DNA from: an uncultured Lachnospiraceae bacterium
GTDB taxonomy: Bacteria > Bacillota > Clostridia > Lachnospirales > Lachnospiraceae
Assembly (NCBI GenBank): GCA_949840915.1
Contig: CATKXY010000009.1
Span: 47,701-111,700 of the forward strand
Length of the DNA: 64,000 nucleotides
Reading direction: 5' to 3'
Every line of letters starts with the position of its first letter. Within the stretch, counting starts at the first letter, position 1. Shown one piece after another: positions 1 to 9,986 of this stretch. The notes beneath the pieces were generated by a model. It was not told where the DNA came from, did not search any database, and saw only the letters and a program-made list of their open reading frames with translations. The position numbers were made by a program, and so were the translations under genes.

Positions 1-1281
1 TTCGTAAGAGATGGAATTGATCAGCGCCCGGCCGGGGTAATGGCGCAGCGCCGCCTCCAGTACCTCCACATGGCTGGAATCCAGCGACAGGGGCAGATTG
101 GTCACCTCGCTGATCTCCTCCAGAACCCGGAGCATCATGGCTTTCTCGTCGATTCCGCTCATTCCCATATTGATATCCAGAATCTGCGCACCGCCGGCCT
201 CCTGCTCCTCCGCGAACCGGAGCGCCCGGTCCGTTATTCCCTCCCGAAGCTCTGCCTGCAATGCCTTTTTGCCGGTGGGATTAATGCGCTCGCCTACCAC
301 CATGAAATTTCCGTTCAGATTGAATTCCACCGTCATGCGCTCGCTGGCAAGATATCTCATCCCCTCCGGCCGGCGGCTCACCTTGGCGCCTTCCCTCTTT
401 CCAAGACGCCCATACAATGCTTGGATATGCTCCGGCGTGGTACCGCAGCATCCGCCCAGCACAGTGGCGCCCACATCATAAAGCAGACACATTTTCTCCC
501 CGAACTCCTCCGCTCCCATATCATAGCAGGTGCGGCCCTCCGCATTCAGAGACGGAAATCCTGCATTCGGTTTGGCGATTATTGGTACTGTAGTCACTTC
601 TGCAATATTTTGCAGGATTTCCTGCATTTTCTCAGGCCCGGTGGAGCAATTCACTCCTATGGCACAGGCTCCAAGGCTCTCCGCTACCACGGCCGCTGTC
701 CTGGCATCCGTGCCATAGAGCATACGTCCCTGGGCCTCAAAGGTAAAGCTCACCATCACGGGCAGTTCACAGACCTCCTTCGCCGCAATCAGAGCCGCTC
801 TTGTCTCCGCAAGGCTCATCATCGTCTCCACAACCAGCAGATCCGCTCCCGCATCCGCCAACAAAAGTATCTGCTCCTTGTAGACATCAATCAACGTCTC
901 AAGCTCCATTTTGCCCATGGGCCGCAATTGTTCTCCGGTCATAGTGATATCTCCGGCCACATAGACCTTTCGCCCCACAACGGTCTGTGCCGCCCGTTTT
1001 GAGATACCCACCAGATCACGGATCATGCGTTCCATCTGATTTTCCAGACCGTATTCCGCAAGCTTGATTCTATTTGCCGTAAAAGTAGGCGCGTAAAGAA
1101 TATCCGTTCCCGCCGCCACATATCGTTCCTGCAGGTTCTGCAGCACGTCCCGGTGCTCAAGAATCCACTTCTCCGGACAGACCCCTGACGGCATTCCCGC
1201 ATCCACCAGATTAGAGCCCGTGGCACCGTCAAGATACAGAATCCCCTGTCCTGCTAATTCTAAAAATTCAGCTTTTGTCAT
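1..1281 (-). CDS. metH: Methionine synthase-type protein (homocysteine S-methyltransferase plus start of pterin-binding domain), C-terminus beyond window edge
   Basis: My translation of the minus strand from ATG at 1281 gives MTKAEFLELAGQGILYLDGATGSNLVDAGMPSGVCPEKW..., ...VLGGCCGTTPEHI..., then VVGERINPTG. Open to the window edge; the ORF track shows only antisense ORFs here. Confidence 0.88.
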   Translation of the reverse strand, partial: MTKAEFLELAGQGILYLDGATGSNLVDAGMPSGVCPEKWILEHRDVLQNLQERYVAAGTDILYAPTFTANRIKLAEYGLENQMERMIRDLVGISKRAAQTVVGRKVYVAGDITMTGEQLRPMGKMELETLIDVYKEQILLLADAGADLLVVETMMSLAETRAALIAAKEVCELPVMVSFTFEAQGRMLYGTDARTAAVVAESLGACAIGVNCSTGPEKMQEILQNIAEVTTVPIIAKPNAGFPSLNAEGRTCYDMGAEEFGEKMCLLYDVGATVLGGCCGTTPEHIQALYGRLGKREGAKVSRRPEGMRYLASERMTVEFNLNGNFMVVGERINPTGKKALQAELREGITDRALRFAEEQEAGGAQILDINMGMSGIDEKAMMLRVLEEISEVTNLPLSLDSSHVEVLEAALRHYPGRALINSISYE

Positions 1282-1455
1282 ACAGATACCCCATCAATTA
1301 TTCTAAAATAGTCCGGCATTTCAATATTGCCTAGAGATAAATATACCACACCGCCGCCTGCTCCGCAAATAACTTCTTAAGATTTCTGATAATTGTTGCT
1401 AACCTATTGGGAATATGATAAATTTGTAAATAGCTTTACATCGGAGGAAGTAGAT

Positions 1456-1926
1456 TTGAAAAAGAAAACTTTACGGATGCTTACGGGACTGCTGGCAGCT
1501 GCCGCACTTTCGGCCTGTGGTACAGATCCTGAGATTACACAGTTTAAGAAGGAGGTAGACGCGTTCTGTACCTCCGTTGCTGAATTGCATGAATCCATCA
1601 ACGGGATCGATGCGCAGTCCGACGATTCCGCAGCATTGGTACTCACATATCTGGATCAGCTCGACAGACAGTTTCAGGACTTCGCAGAGCTCGATTTTCC
1701 CAAAGAGTATGACTACCTGGAGCCTCTCGCCGACGAGGCGGGCGACTATATGACAGAAGCCGTTAACAGCTATCACCAGGTCTACGAAAGCGAAGCTTTT
1801 AATAAGGACACTGCCGCTTATGCCAGAGAAAACTCTGCAAGAGCGCTAAAACGCGTACAGATCATTATGAGTATTCTCCGGGGCGAAGACCCGTCAGCCG
1901 CACAGACAGACTCAGCGGCCGATTAA
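1456..1926 (+). CDS. Small putative lipoprotein of unknown function
   Basis: TTG start with GGAGG upstream; hydrophobic N-terminus with lipobox-like LSAC; acidic helical body. Confidence 0.65.
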   Translation: MKKKTLRMLTGLLAAAALSACGTDPEITQFKKEVDAFCTSVAELHESINGIDAQSDDSAALVLTYLDQLDRQFQDFAELDFPKEYDYLEPLADEAGDYMTEAVNSYHQVYESEAFNKDTAAYARENSARALKRVQIIMSILRGEDPSAAQTDSAAD

Positions 1927-2035
1927 ACGGTTCCTGTATTTAAACAACAAAAAGGGTATTATGAAAGGCTGCCGCAGATCCCTGCAGCAGCCTTTATGTA
2001 TGACTTGTTTATCATTATGGCTCTTATCACCCTTA

Positions 2036-2326
2036 TTATTTCAGGAGATGAATCTTGCCAATCAGAGGAAGCTCTTTCTCCTCATCCTTGCAGACAGAAA
2101 CAATACCCATAATTACAAACACCAGCCAAGCAACATACCCAACGCAGGCAACGATCCAGCCAACAACGGGAATCACGCTCAGCACACTCAGAATCATCAT
2201 AAAGAGGAACAGAACCAGACCCTGATTCAAGTGGAACTTAGCACCTTCCTTGTCTCCTGCAAGGAATGCAATCAACCAGAAGATGATGCCGAGATACGCA
2301 AAAATACCAGTTACTTTCTTATTCAT
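2036..2326 (-). CDS. Small membrane protein, DUF4870-like
   Basis: MNKKVTGIFAYLGIIFWLIAFLAGDKEGAKFHLNQGLVLFLF... with several TM segments. Confidence 0.65.
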   Translation of the reverse strand: MNKKVTGIFAYLGIIFWLIAFLAGDKEGAKFHLNQGLVLFLFMMILSVLSVIPVVGWIVACVGYVAWLVFVIMGIVSVCKDEEKELPLIGKIHLLK

Positions 2327-2457
2327 AATTTTCTCCTTTTCCGCCCATTAGGACTGTAAATATATCATGTCAAAAGGTATGATATCACATGTAAAGGCTT
2401 TTGTAAAGATACATTTTTAAGAAAGCTTTTAGGAAACTTTCATAAAAACATAAGATT

Positions 2458-2898
2458 CTACATCAGGATGCCAAAGCCAAATTTCAGTACATTTTTGAGT
2501 ATGCAGTTCAGTACCAGTACGACCACCATTCCGTACATGATCCACACCTCAAACTTCATCCCTTTTATCAGAGGAACACGCAGCTTCTCCAGAGTGTGGC
2601 TGAGCATGAACCATGCATACATCAATACCACATACATCACCAGAGGGTGATACCAGGCTGACTGCAGAAAATCTCCGCGAAAAAGCGCGAGCAGCGATCT
2701 CGTTCCGCCGCATCCGGGACAGTAGATTCCCCAAAATTTCCAAAACAGGCATTCCGACGACTCCGGTAGTAGCGGCACAAGCCAATTGGTGATCAGGAAA
2801 GCGCCGATGATCCCTATCGGCAGCAGAACCCATCCCGTCCGGTAAAGATACTCCTCCGTGCTTAATAGTTTTTTCTCTTTCTCTCTCATATCGATCAA
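2458..2898 (-). CDS. DUF2752 domain membrane protein
   Basis: CPGCGGTRSLLALFRGDFLQSAWYHPL signature. Confidence 0.8.
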   Translation of the reverse strand: MIDMREKEKKLLSTEEYLYRTGWVLLPIGIIGAFLITNWLVPLLPESSECLFWKFWGIYCPGCGGTRSLLALFRGDFLQSAWYHPLVMYVVLMYAWFMLSHTLEKLRVPLIKGMKFEVWIMYGMVVVLVLNCILKNVLKFGFGILM

Positions 2899-2950
2899 TC
2901 ACTCCATTGCCGCCGCACCCCTGGCAAAAGCCTTTTCCTCATAGGAATAT

Positions 2951-2982
2951 AAGAAGAGTCCTGCATCGGCAGAACTCTTCTT
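2951..2982. terminator. Hairpin between minus-strand genes, possibly bidirectional
   Basis: aagaagagtcctgcatcggcagaactcttctt; AAGAAGAGT-N-CTGC/GCAG-N-ACTCTTCTT pairing. Confidence 0.6.
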
Positions 2983-3023
2983 TTGTAAATCATTCTTTTT
3001 TCCTGCCGGTTCAACAGATCTCT

Positions 3024-3407
3024 TTACATTGCCTCAAGCAGAAACACAAAAATGTAATAAATCATCGAAAAAACATTGAATACAATACCGACGATGGAAC
3101 AGATCAATCCTGCCGTACCTACACCGCTCTTACTCTGCTTGTTCGCTATGATAGCCATAATCAGTCCGGCAATACCGAAAATAATACCGCCGCCGCAGCA
3201 ACAGGTCATTACGATGGCAATGATACCCATCACCAGCGCTGCAATCGCAAGACCGGGAGTGGTTTCGGAATTGTTCTCCACCACGGGATCTGTGTAAATG
3301 TTTCCGGAGTACTGGTTTGTGTTGTCCTGATAGTAGGTGTTGGTATTATTTCCCGTCACCTGCCCGTTCTGTCCGTTTTGCTCGTTTTGAAAATTCTGTC
3401 CGTCCAT
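3024..3407 (-). CDS. DUF4190-like membrane protein with Asn/Gln-rich N-terminus
   Basis: QNEQNGQNGQ... then GLAIAALVMGIIAIVMTCCCGGGIIFGIAGLIMAI. Confidence 0.7.
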   Translation of the reverse strand: MDGQNFQNEQNGQNGQVTGNNTNTYYQDNTNQYSGNIYTDPVVENNSETTPGLAIAALVMGIIAIVMTCCCGGGIIFGIAGLIMAIIANKQSKSGVGTAGLICSIVGIVFNVFSMIYYIFVFLLEAM

Positions 3408-3583
3408 TCTTCTTTCTCCTTTTACCTAAATTGTTTGCTGAAACAAAATCCAGACATGATCCTTATAAGTATTCGCGCCCCCTCATGAACAATATATGAG
3501 CTCTATGTCTGTTTTAGGTCAATCTCAGGCTAAAACTCACATAATGGACAGTATACACGATATATGACAGCTTTGCAAGTATT

Positions 3584-5158
3584 TTATACCTTGAATACCT
3601 GCATGCTGCTTGTAAGGTTCTCCGCCTGTCCTGCCACCTCGACGGCATGTGCTTCCATATCATGCATCAGATCCGTCAATTCCTCGACGGAAGCGCTGAT
3701 CTCCTGAGCCGCAGCCGCGTTGGACTCGGAGGTGTCGCCCAGCTTCTCAACCTCACCGGAAATATTATTGATCTCCCTCACAGTATTCTCAACCGCTTTG
3801 TCAATCTCCGCTACTCTCGCACCGATTTCCTCAATGTCTGCATTCACACTCTCAAAGGATCTGATGACATCTTTGATGCCCTTGATATTGTTGTCGTTGT
3901 TTGCCACCACATCCTCAATGCAGTCGGCACACTCCTTGAAATCATAAGTAATGTTCTCAATTATGACTTTAATACTGCTGAGATCCTCGCTGGTCTTCTC
4001 GCTCAAATCGCGGATGCTGCCAGCCACAACAGAGAAGCCCCGGCCGGACTCTCCTGCACGGGAGGCCTCGATGGAAGCGTTGAGACTCAAGAGCTTTGTC
4101 TGGGATGCAATCTCGTCAATACTCTTGACAATATCTACCATCTGGGCGATAACCTCATTTGTTGCCTTGATTTTCTCTGCGATGCTTCTGACACTCTCAG
4201 TCATATTTTCGCTGCTCTCGCTCACAGATTCAATCTTTTCCTGCATACTGGTGCCATTGTCACTCAGACGCCCGGAGCAATCCACAATATTAGTGACAGA
4301 GTGCTGAATATCACTGCTGCTCTCCTGCACCAGATTAACAGAATTATTTACATCACTGACCACCTGTGCCATCTGAGTGCTTCCGTTTGCCACCTCCTCG
4401 ATGGCAGTTGCAATCTCCTTGGATGCACTCAAAGTGGAAACTGCCGTCTCCTTGAGAGTTTCCGCTGTGCCGTGAACACTGATGCCCACAGAATTGATAT
4501 TGGTCACCACATTGTTCAGATTGCTCAGCATCTTCTTGACATGCCCATCCATCTTGGCAACCTCGTCAAATCCCTTCATGGGCTCCTGATCGCCTGTCAG
4601 ATCGCCGTCAGCTACCTGATTGACAGTCTCGCTCACCCGCAGAATAGTTCTGGCAATTCTTCCGGCCACCAGATAGACAACCACGGCAGATACCAGCAGA
4701 ATGCCGACTCCCATAGCCAGAATTGATACCAGCAGCTTGTTCAGAGCCTCCTGAACCTCCGCCTGGGGTTTACCGGCAAATACCATGCCTCCCTCCACGG
4801 GAACATAATAGCCATAATAGCTCACACCGTTCACATTGACATCCGTGCTGAAGTATTCCTGACCCTGGCCGATGACTGCCTCCACGACTTCGGGGGACGC
4901 CTTGGTACCCACGGCGCCCTCGATAGAGCTCTCCACTCTGGTGTCGCCCTCGAATACCGTTACGTCCACATCCATACTCTTATAAGCATTGATGTCTTCG
5001 CTGAGATATCCGTTCAAAGCGATATTGAGCTGGTTTTTGTTGGCTTCGATCAGGGACTTCTCCGCCAGAAAGACGGAAAAGACGCTCACCACCACGCCGA
5101 GCAGCATCAGCGGAATCAATACCAATGCGATCAGCTTCGCTTTTAATCCCATTTTCAT
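3584..5158 (-). CDS. Methyl-accepting chemotaxis protein
   Basis: N-terminal TM, HAMP-like region, conserved signalling hairpin [43 protein letters not shown]. Confidence 0.92.
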   Translation of the reverse strand: MKMGLKAKLIALVLIPLMLLGVVVSVFSVFLAEKSLIEANKNQLNIALNGYLSEDINAYKSMDVDVTVFEGDTRVESSIEGAVGTKASPEVVEAVIGQGQEYFSTDVNVNGVSYYGYYVPVEGGMVFAGKPQAEVQEALNKLLVSILAMGVGILLVSAVVVYLVAGRIARTILRVSETVNQVADGDLTGDQEPMKGFDEVAKMDGHVKKMLSNLNNVVTNINSVGISVHGTAETLKETAVSTLSASKEIATAIEEVANGSTQMAQVVSDVNNSVNLVQESSSDIQHSVTNIVDCSGRLSDNGTSMQEKIESVSESSENMTESVRSIAEKIKATNEVIAQMVDIVKSIDEIASQTKLLSLNASIEASRAGESGRGFSVVAGSIRDLSEKTSEDLSSIKVIIENITYDFKECADCIEDVVANNDNNIKGIKDVIRSFESVNADIEEIGARVAEIDKAVENTVREINNISGEVEKLGDTSESNAAAAQEISASVEELTDLMHDMEAHAVEVAGQAENLTSSMQVFKV

Positions 5159-5173
5159 TTAGAGACCCCCTCT

Positions 5174-6184
5174 CTAAAACTTGCCTGCAGCGGCTGCCTC
5201 CTCAATCGATACTGCGACTGCCACCGTCATGCCTACCATAGGATTATTTCCTGCACCGATCAGCCCCATCATCTCCACATGAGCCGGAACAGAAGAAGAA
5301 CCTGCAAACTGTGCGTCGGAGTGCATACGTCCCAGCGTGTCGGTCATGCCGTAGGATGCAGGACCTGCAGCCATGTTGTCGGGATGAAGGGTACGCCCGG
5401 TGCCGCCGCCGGATGCAACGGAAAAGTATTTTTTGCCCTGCTCGATGCATTCCTTTTTGTATGTACCTGCCACAGGATGCTGGAATCTGGTGGGATTGGT
5501 GGAGTTTCCTGTGATGGAGACATCAACGCCCTCCTTATGCATGATCGCAACGCCCTCGCAGACATCGTTTGCGCCATAGCAGTTTACCTTTGCGCGAAGC
5601 CCGTCGGAATAGGACTTGCGGAACACTTCCTTCACCGTGTTGGTATAGGGATCATACTCCGTCTCAACAAAGGTGAAGCCGTTGATACGGGAGATGATCT
5701 GTGCAGCATCCTTGCCCAGACCGTTCAGAATTACTCTCAAAGGCTTGGTGCGTACCTTGTTTGCCTTCTCTGCGATACCGATAGCGCCCTCCGCAGCGGC
5801 AAAGGACTCATGACCTGCCAGGAAACAGAAGCACTCCGTCTCCTCCTCCAGGAGCATCTTGCCCAGATTGCCGTGTCCGAGACCAACCTTGCGGGTGTCC
5901 GCAACGGAACCGGGGATACAGAAAGCCTGAAGGCCCTCACCGATGGCGGCAGCCGCATCTGCAGCTTTTCTGCAGTCCTTCTTGATCGCGATCGCAGCGC
6001 CCACCGTGTAAGCCCAGCAGGCATTCTAAAAGCAGATGGGCTGAATGCCCTTTACCTGATTGTAAACATCAAGTCCGGCATCCTTTGTGATCTTCTCAGC
6101 CTCTTCAATGGAAGCGATGCCGTAGCTGTTTAATACGGAATTGATCTTGTCAATTCTTCTCTCATATGATTCAAATAAAGCCAT
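5174..6184 (-). pseudogene. GGGtGRT-family protein interrupted by one in-frame TAG (6026-6028); pseudogene or recoded gene
   Basis: ORFs 6026..6223 and 5174..6004 share a frame and read ...VKGIQPICF*NACWAYTVGAAIAIKK...VASGGGTGRTLHPDNMAAGPASYGMTD... Confidence 0.8.
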
Positions 6185-6203
6185 CTCGCGTGTCCTCCTT
6201 CTC

Positions 6204-6896
6204 TTATTCCTGTCTGGGGTCAATAATCTTCACAGCGTCAGCGACACGGCCGTACTGACCTTTCGCCTTCTCGTAAGCAGTGTTGGGATCATCGCCCTTT
6301 TTGATGAAGTCGGTCATCTTTCCAAGGCTCACAAACTGGTAACCGATGATCTGATCGTCGGCGTCCAGTGCAATACCGGTCACATAACCCTCTGCCATCT
6401 CCAGATAGCGGGGACCTTTTTTCAATGTACCATACATAGTGCCGACCTGGCTTCTGAGCCCCTTGCCCAGATCTTCCAGCCCTGCGCCTACGGGCAGACC
6501 GTCCTCGGAAAATGCGCTCTGCGTACGGCCATATACAATCTGCAGGAACAGTTCTCTCATGGCAGTGTTGATCGCATCGCACACCAAGTCTGTATTCAAT
6601 GCTTCCATAACGGTTCTCCCGGGAAGGATCTCAGCCGCCATGGCTGCGGAATGCGTCATTCCGGAGCACCCGATTGTCTCCACCAGAGCCTCCTGAATAA
6701 TACCTTCCTTTACGTTCAAAGTCAGCTTGCAGGCACCCTGCTGAGGCGCACACCAGCCCACACCGTGAGTCAGACCGGAAATATCCTTGACATCCTTTGC
6801 CTTCACCCACTTTGCTTCTTCGGGAATGGGCGCACAGCCGTGGTTGACTCCCTGCGCTACGGGACACATCTCTTCAACTTCTTTTGAATAAATCAT
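6204..6896 (-). CDS. NifU-like iron-sulfur cluster assembly scaffold protein
   Basis: MIYSKEVEEMCPVAQGVNHGCAPIPEEAKW...VETIGCSGMTHSAAMAAEIL; start chosen at internal ATG 6896. Confidence 0.72.
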   Translation of the reverse strand: MIYSKEVEEMCPVAQGVNHGCAPIPEEAKWVKAKDVKDISGLTHGVGWCAPQQGACKLTLNVKEGIIQEALVETIGCSGMTHSAAMAAEILPGRTVMEALNTDLVCDAINTAMRELFLQIVYGRTQSAFSEDGLPVGAGLEDLGKGLRSQVGTMYGTLKKGPRYLEMAEGYVTGIALDADDQIIGYQFVSLGKMTDFIKKGDDPNTAYEKAKGQYGRVADAVKIIDPRQE

Positions 6897-7025
6897 GTGA
6901 ACTCTCCTTTCAAATCTCTTGCTTATGATTATGTCCGGGGATGCTGTCATTCCCCCGAAAATAACATAACTCTTTTTTATTTTCGCATATTTATACAAAA
7001 AAATCCAGTAGTTTTAACAATTATT

Positions 7026-7045
7026 TACGCTAAAATCATCCTGTC
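7026..7045. repeat. Copy 1 of 20-bp direct repeat (tacgctaaaatcatcctgtc)
   Basis: Identical 20-mer at 7063-7082. Confidence 0.95.
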
Positions 7046-7061
7046 ACACAACGACAGGCCG

Positions 7062-7874
7062 CTACGCTAAAATCATCCTGTCGTTGGCGAACTCTCCTCC
7101 GCTGACTTCCTCGAACCTGGCCAGCAGGTCTTTCACATGGAGATTTTTCTTCTCTTCACCGGAGACATCGTAAATCACGCGGCCCTCATGCATCATGATC
7201 AGGCGGTTGCCATGGGCGATGGCATCTTTCATATTGTGAGTTACCATCATGGCGGTGAGGTGGTTTTCAGAGATGATCTGATCACTGATCTCCAGCACCT
7301 TGGCTGCCGTTTTGGGGTCCAGCGCCGCAGTGTGTTCGTCCAGCAACAGCAGTTTGGGCTGTTTTAAGGACGCCATGAGCAGCGTGATGGCCTGCCTCTG
7401 CCCGCCGGACAAAAGTCCGACCTTGCTGGTCATTCGATCCTCGAGTCCAAGCCCCAGGACACACAGCTTCTCGCGGAACAGCTCCCGCTCCGGCTTTGAA
7501 ATACCCCATTTCAAAGTGCGTCTCTGGCCTCTGCGATAAGCGATGGCCAGGTTCTCCTCGATATCCATGGTGGCGGCAGTCCCGGTCATGGGATCCTGAA
7601 ACACCCTTCCCAGATATGGGGCACGCTTGTGCTCAGCCAGTCTGGTGATATCGGTGCCGTCTATGATGATCCGGCCCTCGTCCGTGGGCCAGACTCCTGC
7701 AATGGCGTTCAGCGTGGTCGATTTGCCCGCGCCGTTGCCTCCGATGATCGTGACAAAATCTCCCGGATTCAGATTCAGATCAACACCGTTTAAGGCCGCC
7801 TTCTCGTTGATGGTTCCACGGTTAAACACCTTATGGACATTTGAGATCTCCAGCGCATATCCCGTCTTGCTCAT
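7062..7874 (-). CDS. ABC transporter ATP-binding protein (TrpXYZ-type operon)
   Basis: Walker A GGNGAGKST, signature LLSGGQRQAITLL, Walker B LLLLDEHTAAL; start MSKTGYALEISNVHK at 7874. Confidence 0.9.
   Translation of the reverse strand: MSKTGYALEISNVHKVFNRGTINEKAALNGVDLNLNPGDFVTIIGGNGAGKSTTLNAIAGVWPTDEGRIIIDGTDITRLAEHKRAPYLGRVFQDPMTGTAATMDIEENLAIAYRRGQRRTLKWGISKPERELFREKLCVLGLGLEDRMTSKVGLLSGGQRQAITLLMASLKQPKLLLLDEHTAALDPKTAAKVLEISDQIISENHLTAMMVTHNMKDAIAHGNRLIMMHEGRVIYDVSGEEKKNLHVKDLLARFEEVSGGEFANDRMILA
7063..7082. repeat. Copy 2 of 20-bp direct repeat, covering the 3' end of the ATPase gene
   Basis: Identical to 7026-7045. Confidence 0.95.
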
Positions 7875-8821
7875 GCCTTGACCACCCCCTTCTTCCTCAA
7901 ATGCTTCTCCTTCAGATAAGGAACTGCCAGAAACAGCGCCACAACGACGGCGGAGAATAATTTCATATAGTCTGAAGGCATTTTCAGCCAAAGCACAAAC
8001 TGATAAACCATATAGTAAATTACCGCTCCAATGATTACGGCCATCTGCGTGAACGCAAAGGCCAGCTTCTGCTTTGCGGCAAATTTTCCAAAGAGCACTT
8101 CGCCGATAATCACGGCAGCCAGACCGATAACGATGGCGCCGCGTCCCATGTTGACATCCGCCGAGCCCTGAAACTGCACGTAGAGCGCGCCGCACATACC
8201 TACCATACCGTTAGAGATCATCAGGGCGAGCACCTTGACAAGATCCGTGTTGATTCCCTGTGCCCTGGCCATGCTGGAATTACAGCCTGTGGCACGGATG
8301 GCCTGCCCGCTCTCCGTCCCGAAATACCAGTACAGGATTCCTACGAGCACCACCAGAAACAGAGCTAGTCCTGCAAAAAACAAAATTCTGGACCCCGTGC
8401 TTCCACCCGTCACATAGCGCAGCGATACCACCAGCGGATACTTGTCCACACTCACGGGCTGATTGGCCTTTCCCATGATCACCAGATTGACCGAATACAG
8501 AGAAAGCTGCGTCAGAATACTTGCCAAAATCCCCGGTATCCCCAGGGAAGTATTTAAGAGCCCCGTCACCAACCCGGCCAGCATACCCGCAGCAAAAGCG
8601 ATGGGCAGAGTCAGGATGGGAGAAACGCCTCCCCGTATCAGCATTACCGATACCGCCGCACCCGTGGTAATGGAGCCGTCCACTGTCAGATCTGCGAAAT
8701 CCAGCAGCCGGAAGGTGATATAAACGCCCAGCGCCATAATGCCCCATATCATTCCCTGTGCGATGGAGCCCGGCCATGCGCGCAGAAGCGCCATTGGATT
8801 CAGTGACAAAAAGTATTCCAT
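7871..8821 (-). CDS. ABC transporter permease (TrpY/branched-chain-like)
   Basis: Multi-TM protein overlapping the ATPase start; VTGLLNTSLGIPGILASILTQLSLYSVNL. Confidence 0.88.
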   Translation of the reverse strand: MEYFLSLNPMALLRAWPGSIAQGMIWGIMALGVYITFRLLDFADLTVDGSITTGAAVSVMLIRGGVSPILTLPIAFAAGMLAGLVTGLLNTSLGIPGILASILTQLSLYSVNLVIMGKANQPVSVDKYPLVVSLRYVTGGSTGSRILFFAGLALFLVVLVGILYWYFGTESGQAIRATGCNSSMARAQGINTDLVKVLALMISNGMVGMCGALYVQFQGSADVNMGRGAIVIGLAAVIIGEVLFGKFAAKQKLAFAFTQMAVIIGAVIYYMVYQFVLWLKMPSDYMKLFSAVVVALFLAVPYLKEKHLRKKGVVKA

Positions 8822-8914
8822 CTTCTCTCTCCTTTTTCCCCTGATTCAAAGACAGGGATACCGCATCTGGCGCCATCCCTATCCCAAAATCATATTGTCC
8901 TTAATAAATTCTCA

Positions 8915-9883
8915 TTATTCCTGAGGAAGCTCAATCGCAACATAGCCCTCGGGCACTGTGATCCCAAGCTCCGCGCAGATCTTCTCATTGTATTTCTTGG
9001 TCACATTGGGAGCAAAACGAACCTCCATAATGGAGATATCCGCACCGCCCTCCAGAATCTCATATGCCATCTCGCCCGTGGTATAACCGAGATCGTAATA
9101 GCTGATAGAAAGCGTAGCCACGCCACAGCCGCCGCAGATTCCCTCCTCACCTGCAATGACGGGGATTTTTGCGGGTCCTACCACATTGTAGACAGTCTCT
9201 GTGACAGATGCCAGCGTATTGTCGGTGGGAATATAGAGCACATCGCACTCGCCTGCAGCAGCGGTAGTCACCGCCTGCACCTCGTTGGTATCGGCAATAG
9301 GATATGTCTTGTAAGCGATGCCGTCCTCATCCAGCGCGGCTCCGAAAAGCTCAACCTGATACAGTGAGTTCGCCTCTGCCGAGCAGTACAGCAGTCCCAC
9401 CTGCTTTACGTCAGGGAAAAGCTCCACCAGCATATCCTCCTGCTCTGCGATAGGCGCAAGATCGGAGGTACCGGAGATATTTCTGCCGGTAGTCCCGGTC
9501 CAGCCGCTCAGCTCCAGAGCTGTGGCATAATCTGTCACCGAAGTGCCCAGAACCGGTATGGAAGTGGTTGCCGCTGCCGCTGCCTGCAGGGGAGAAGTGG
9601 CGTTTGCAAGGATCAGATCCACTCCGTCAGACACAAAGCCGTTACAGATCGTCGCCGCAGTCGTCTGCTCACCCTGCGCATTCTGCAGATTAAACTTCAC
9701 CTTGTCGCCAAGCTTATCCTTCAGCGCATCCTGAAAGCCCTGGGTCGCAGCATCCAGCGCCGCGTGCTCCACCAGCTGGCAGATACCCACATTGTAGACC
9801 TCCTCCTGCTTCTCTCCGCAGCCTGTCAGGCTCATGGCCGACATTGCCGCCACAAGCAGAAATGCCATCATTTTCTTTTTCAT
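8915..9883 (-). CDS. ABC transporter substrate-binding lipoprotein (ABC_sub_bind family)
   Basis: Lipobox LTGC; NVGICQLVEHAALDAATQGFQDAL. Confidence 0.9.
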   Translation of the reverse strand: MKKKMMAFLLVAAMSAMSLTGCGEKQEEVYNVGICQLVEHAALDAATQGFQDALKDKLGDKVKFNLQNAQGEQTTAATICNGFVSDGVDLILANATSPLQAAAAATTSIPVLGTSVTDYATALELSGWTGTTGRNISGTSDLAPIAEQEDMLVELFPDVKQVGLLYCSAEANSLYQVELFGAALDEDGIAYKTYPIADTNEVQAVTTAAAGECDVLYIPTDNTLASVTETVYNVVGPAKIPVIAGEEGICGGCGVATLSISYYDLGYTTGEMAYEILEGGADISIMEVRFAPNVTKKYNEKICAELGITVPEGYVAIELPQE

Positions 9884-9904
9884 AATTCTCTCCTCCTCGG
9901 GTAT

Positions 9905-9934
9905 TTTAGAACTTTAACCGATTAAAGTTCTAAA
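9905..9934. promoter_or_regulatory. Perfect 13-bp inverted repeat, putative operator or leader hairpin
   Basis: tttagaactttaa-ccga-ttaaagttctaaa. Confidence 0.7.
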
Positions 9935-9946
9935 TAATCACAGTAA

Positions 9947-9975
9947 AATATACACCATAATCCGTATTCTGTCAA
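9947..9975 (-). promoter_or_regulatory. Sigma-A-type promoter for the substrate-binding protein gene
   Basis: Minus strand TTGACA-N17-TATATT. Confidence 0.75.
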
Positions 9976-9986
9976 TATTCCCTGCC

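Noticed and set aside
1-1002. Plus-strand ORF 40..1002
   Set aside because: Antisense to metH, which reads convincingly on the minus strand.
6026-6028. In-frame TAG as pyrrolysine codon
   Set aside because: No pyl genes or methylamine methyltransferase in the window, and TAG is used as a normal stop; kept only as one alternative in the finding.
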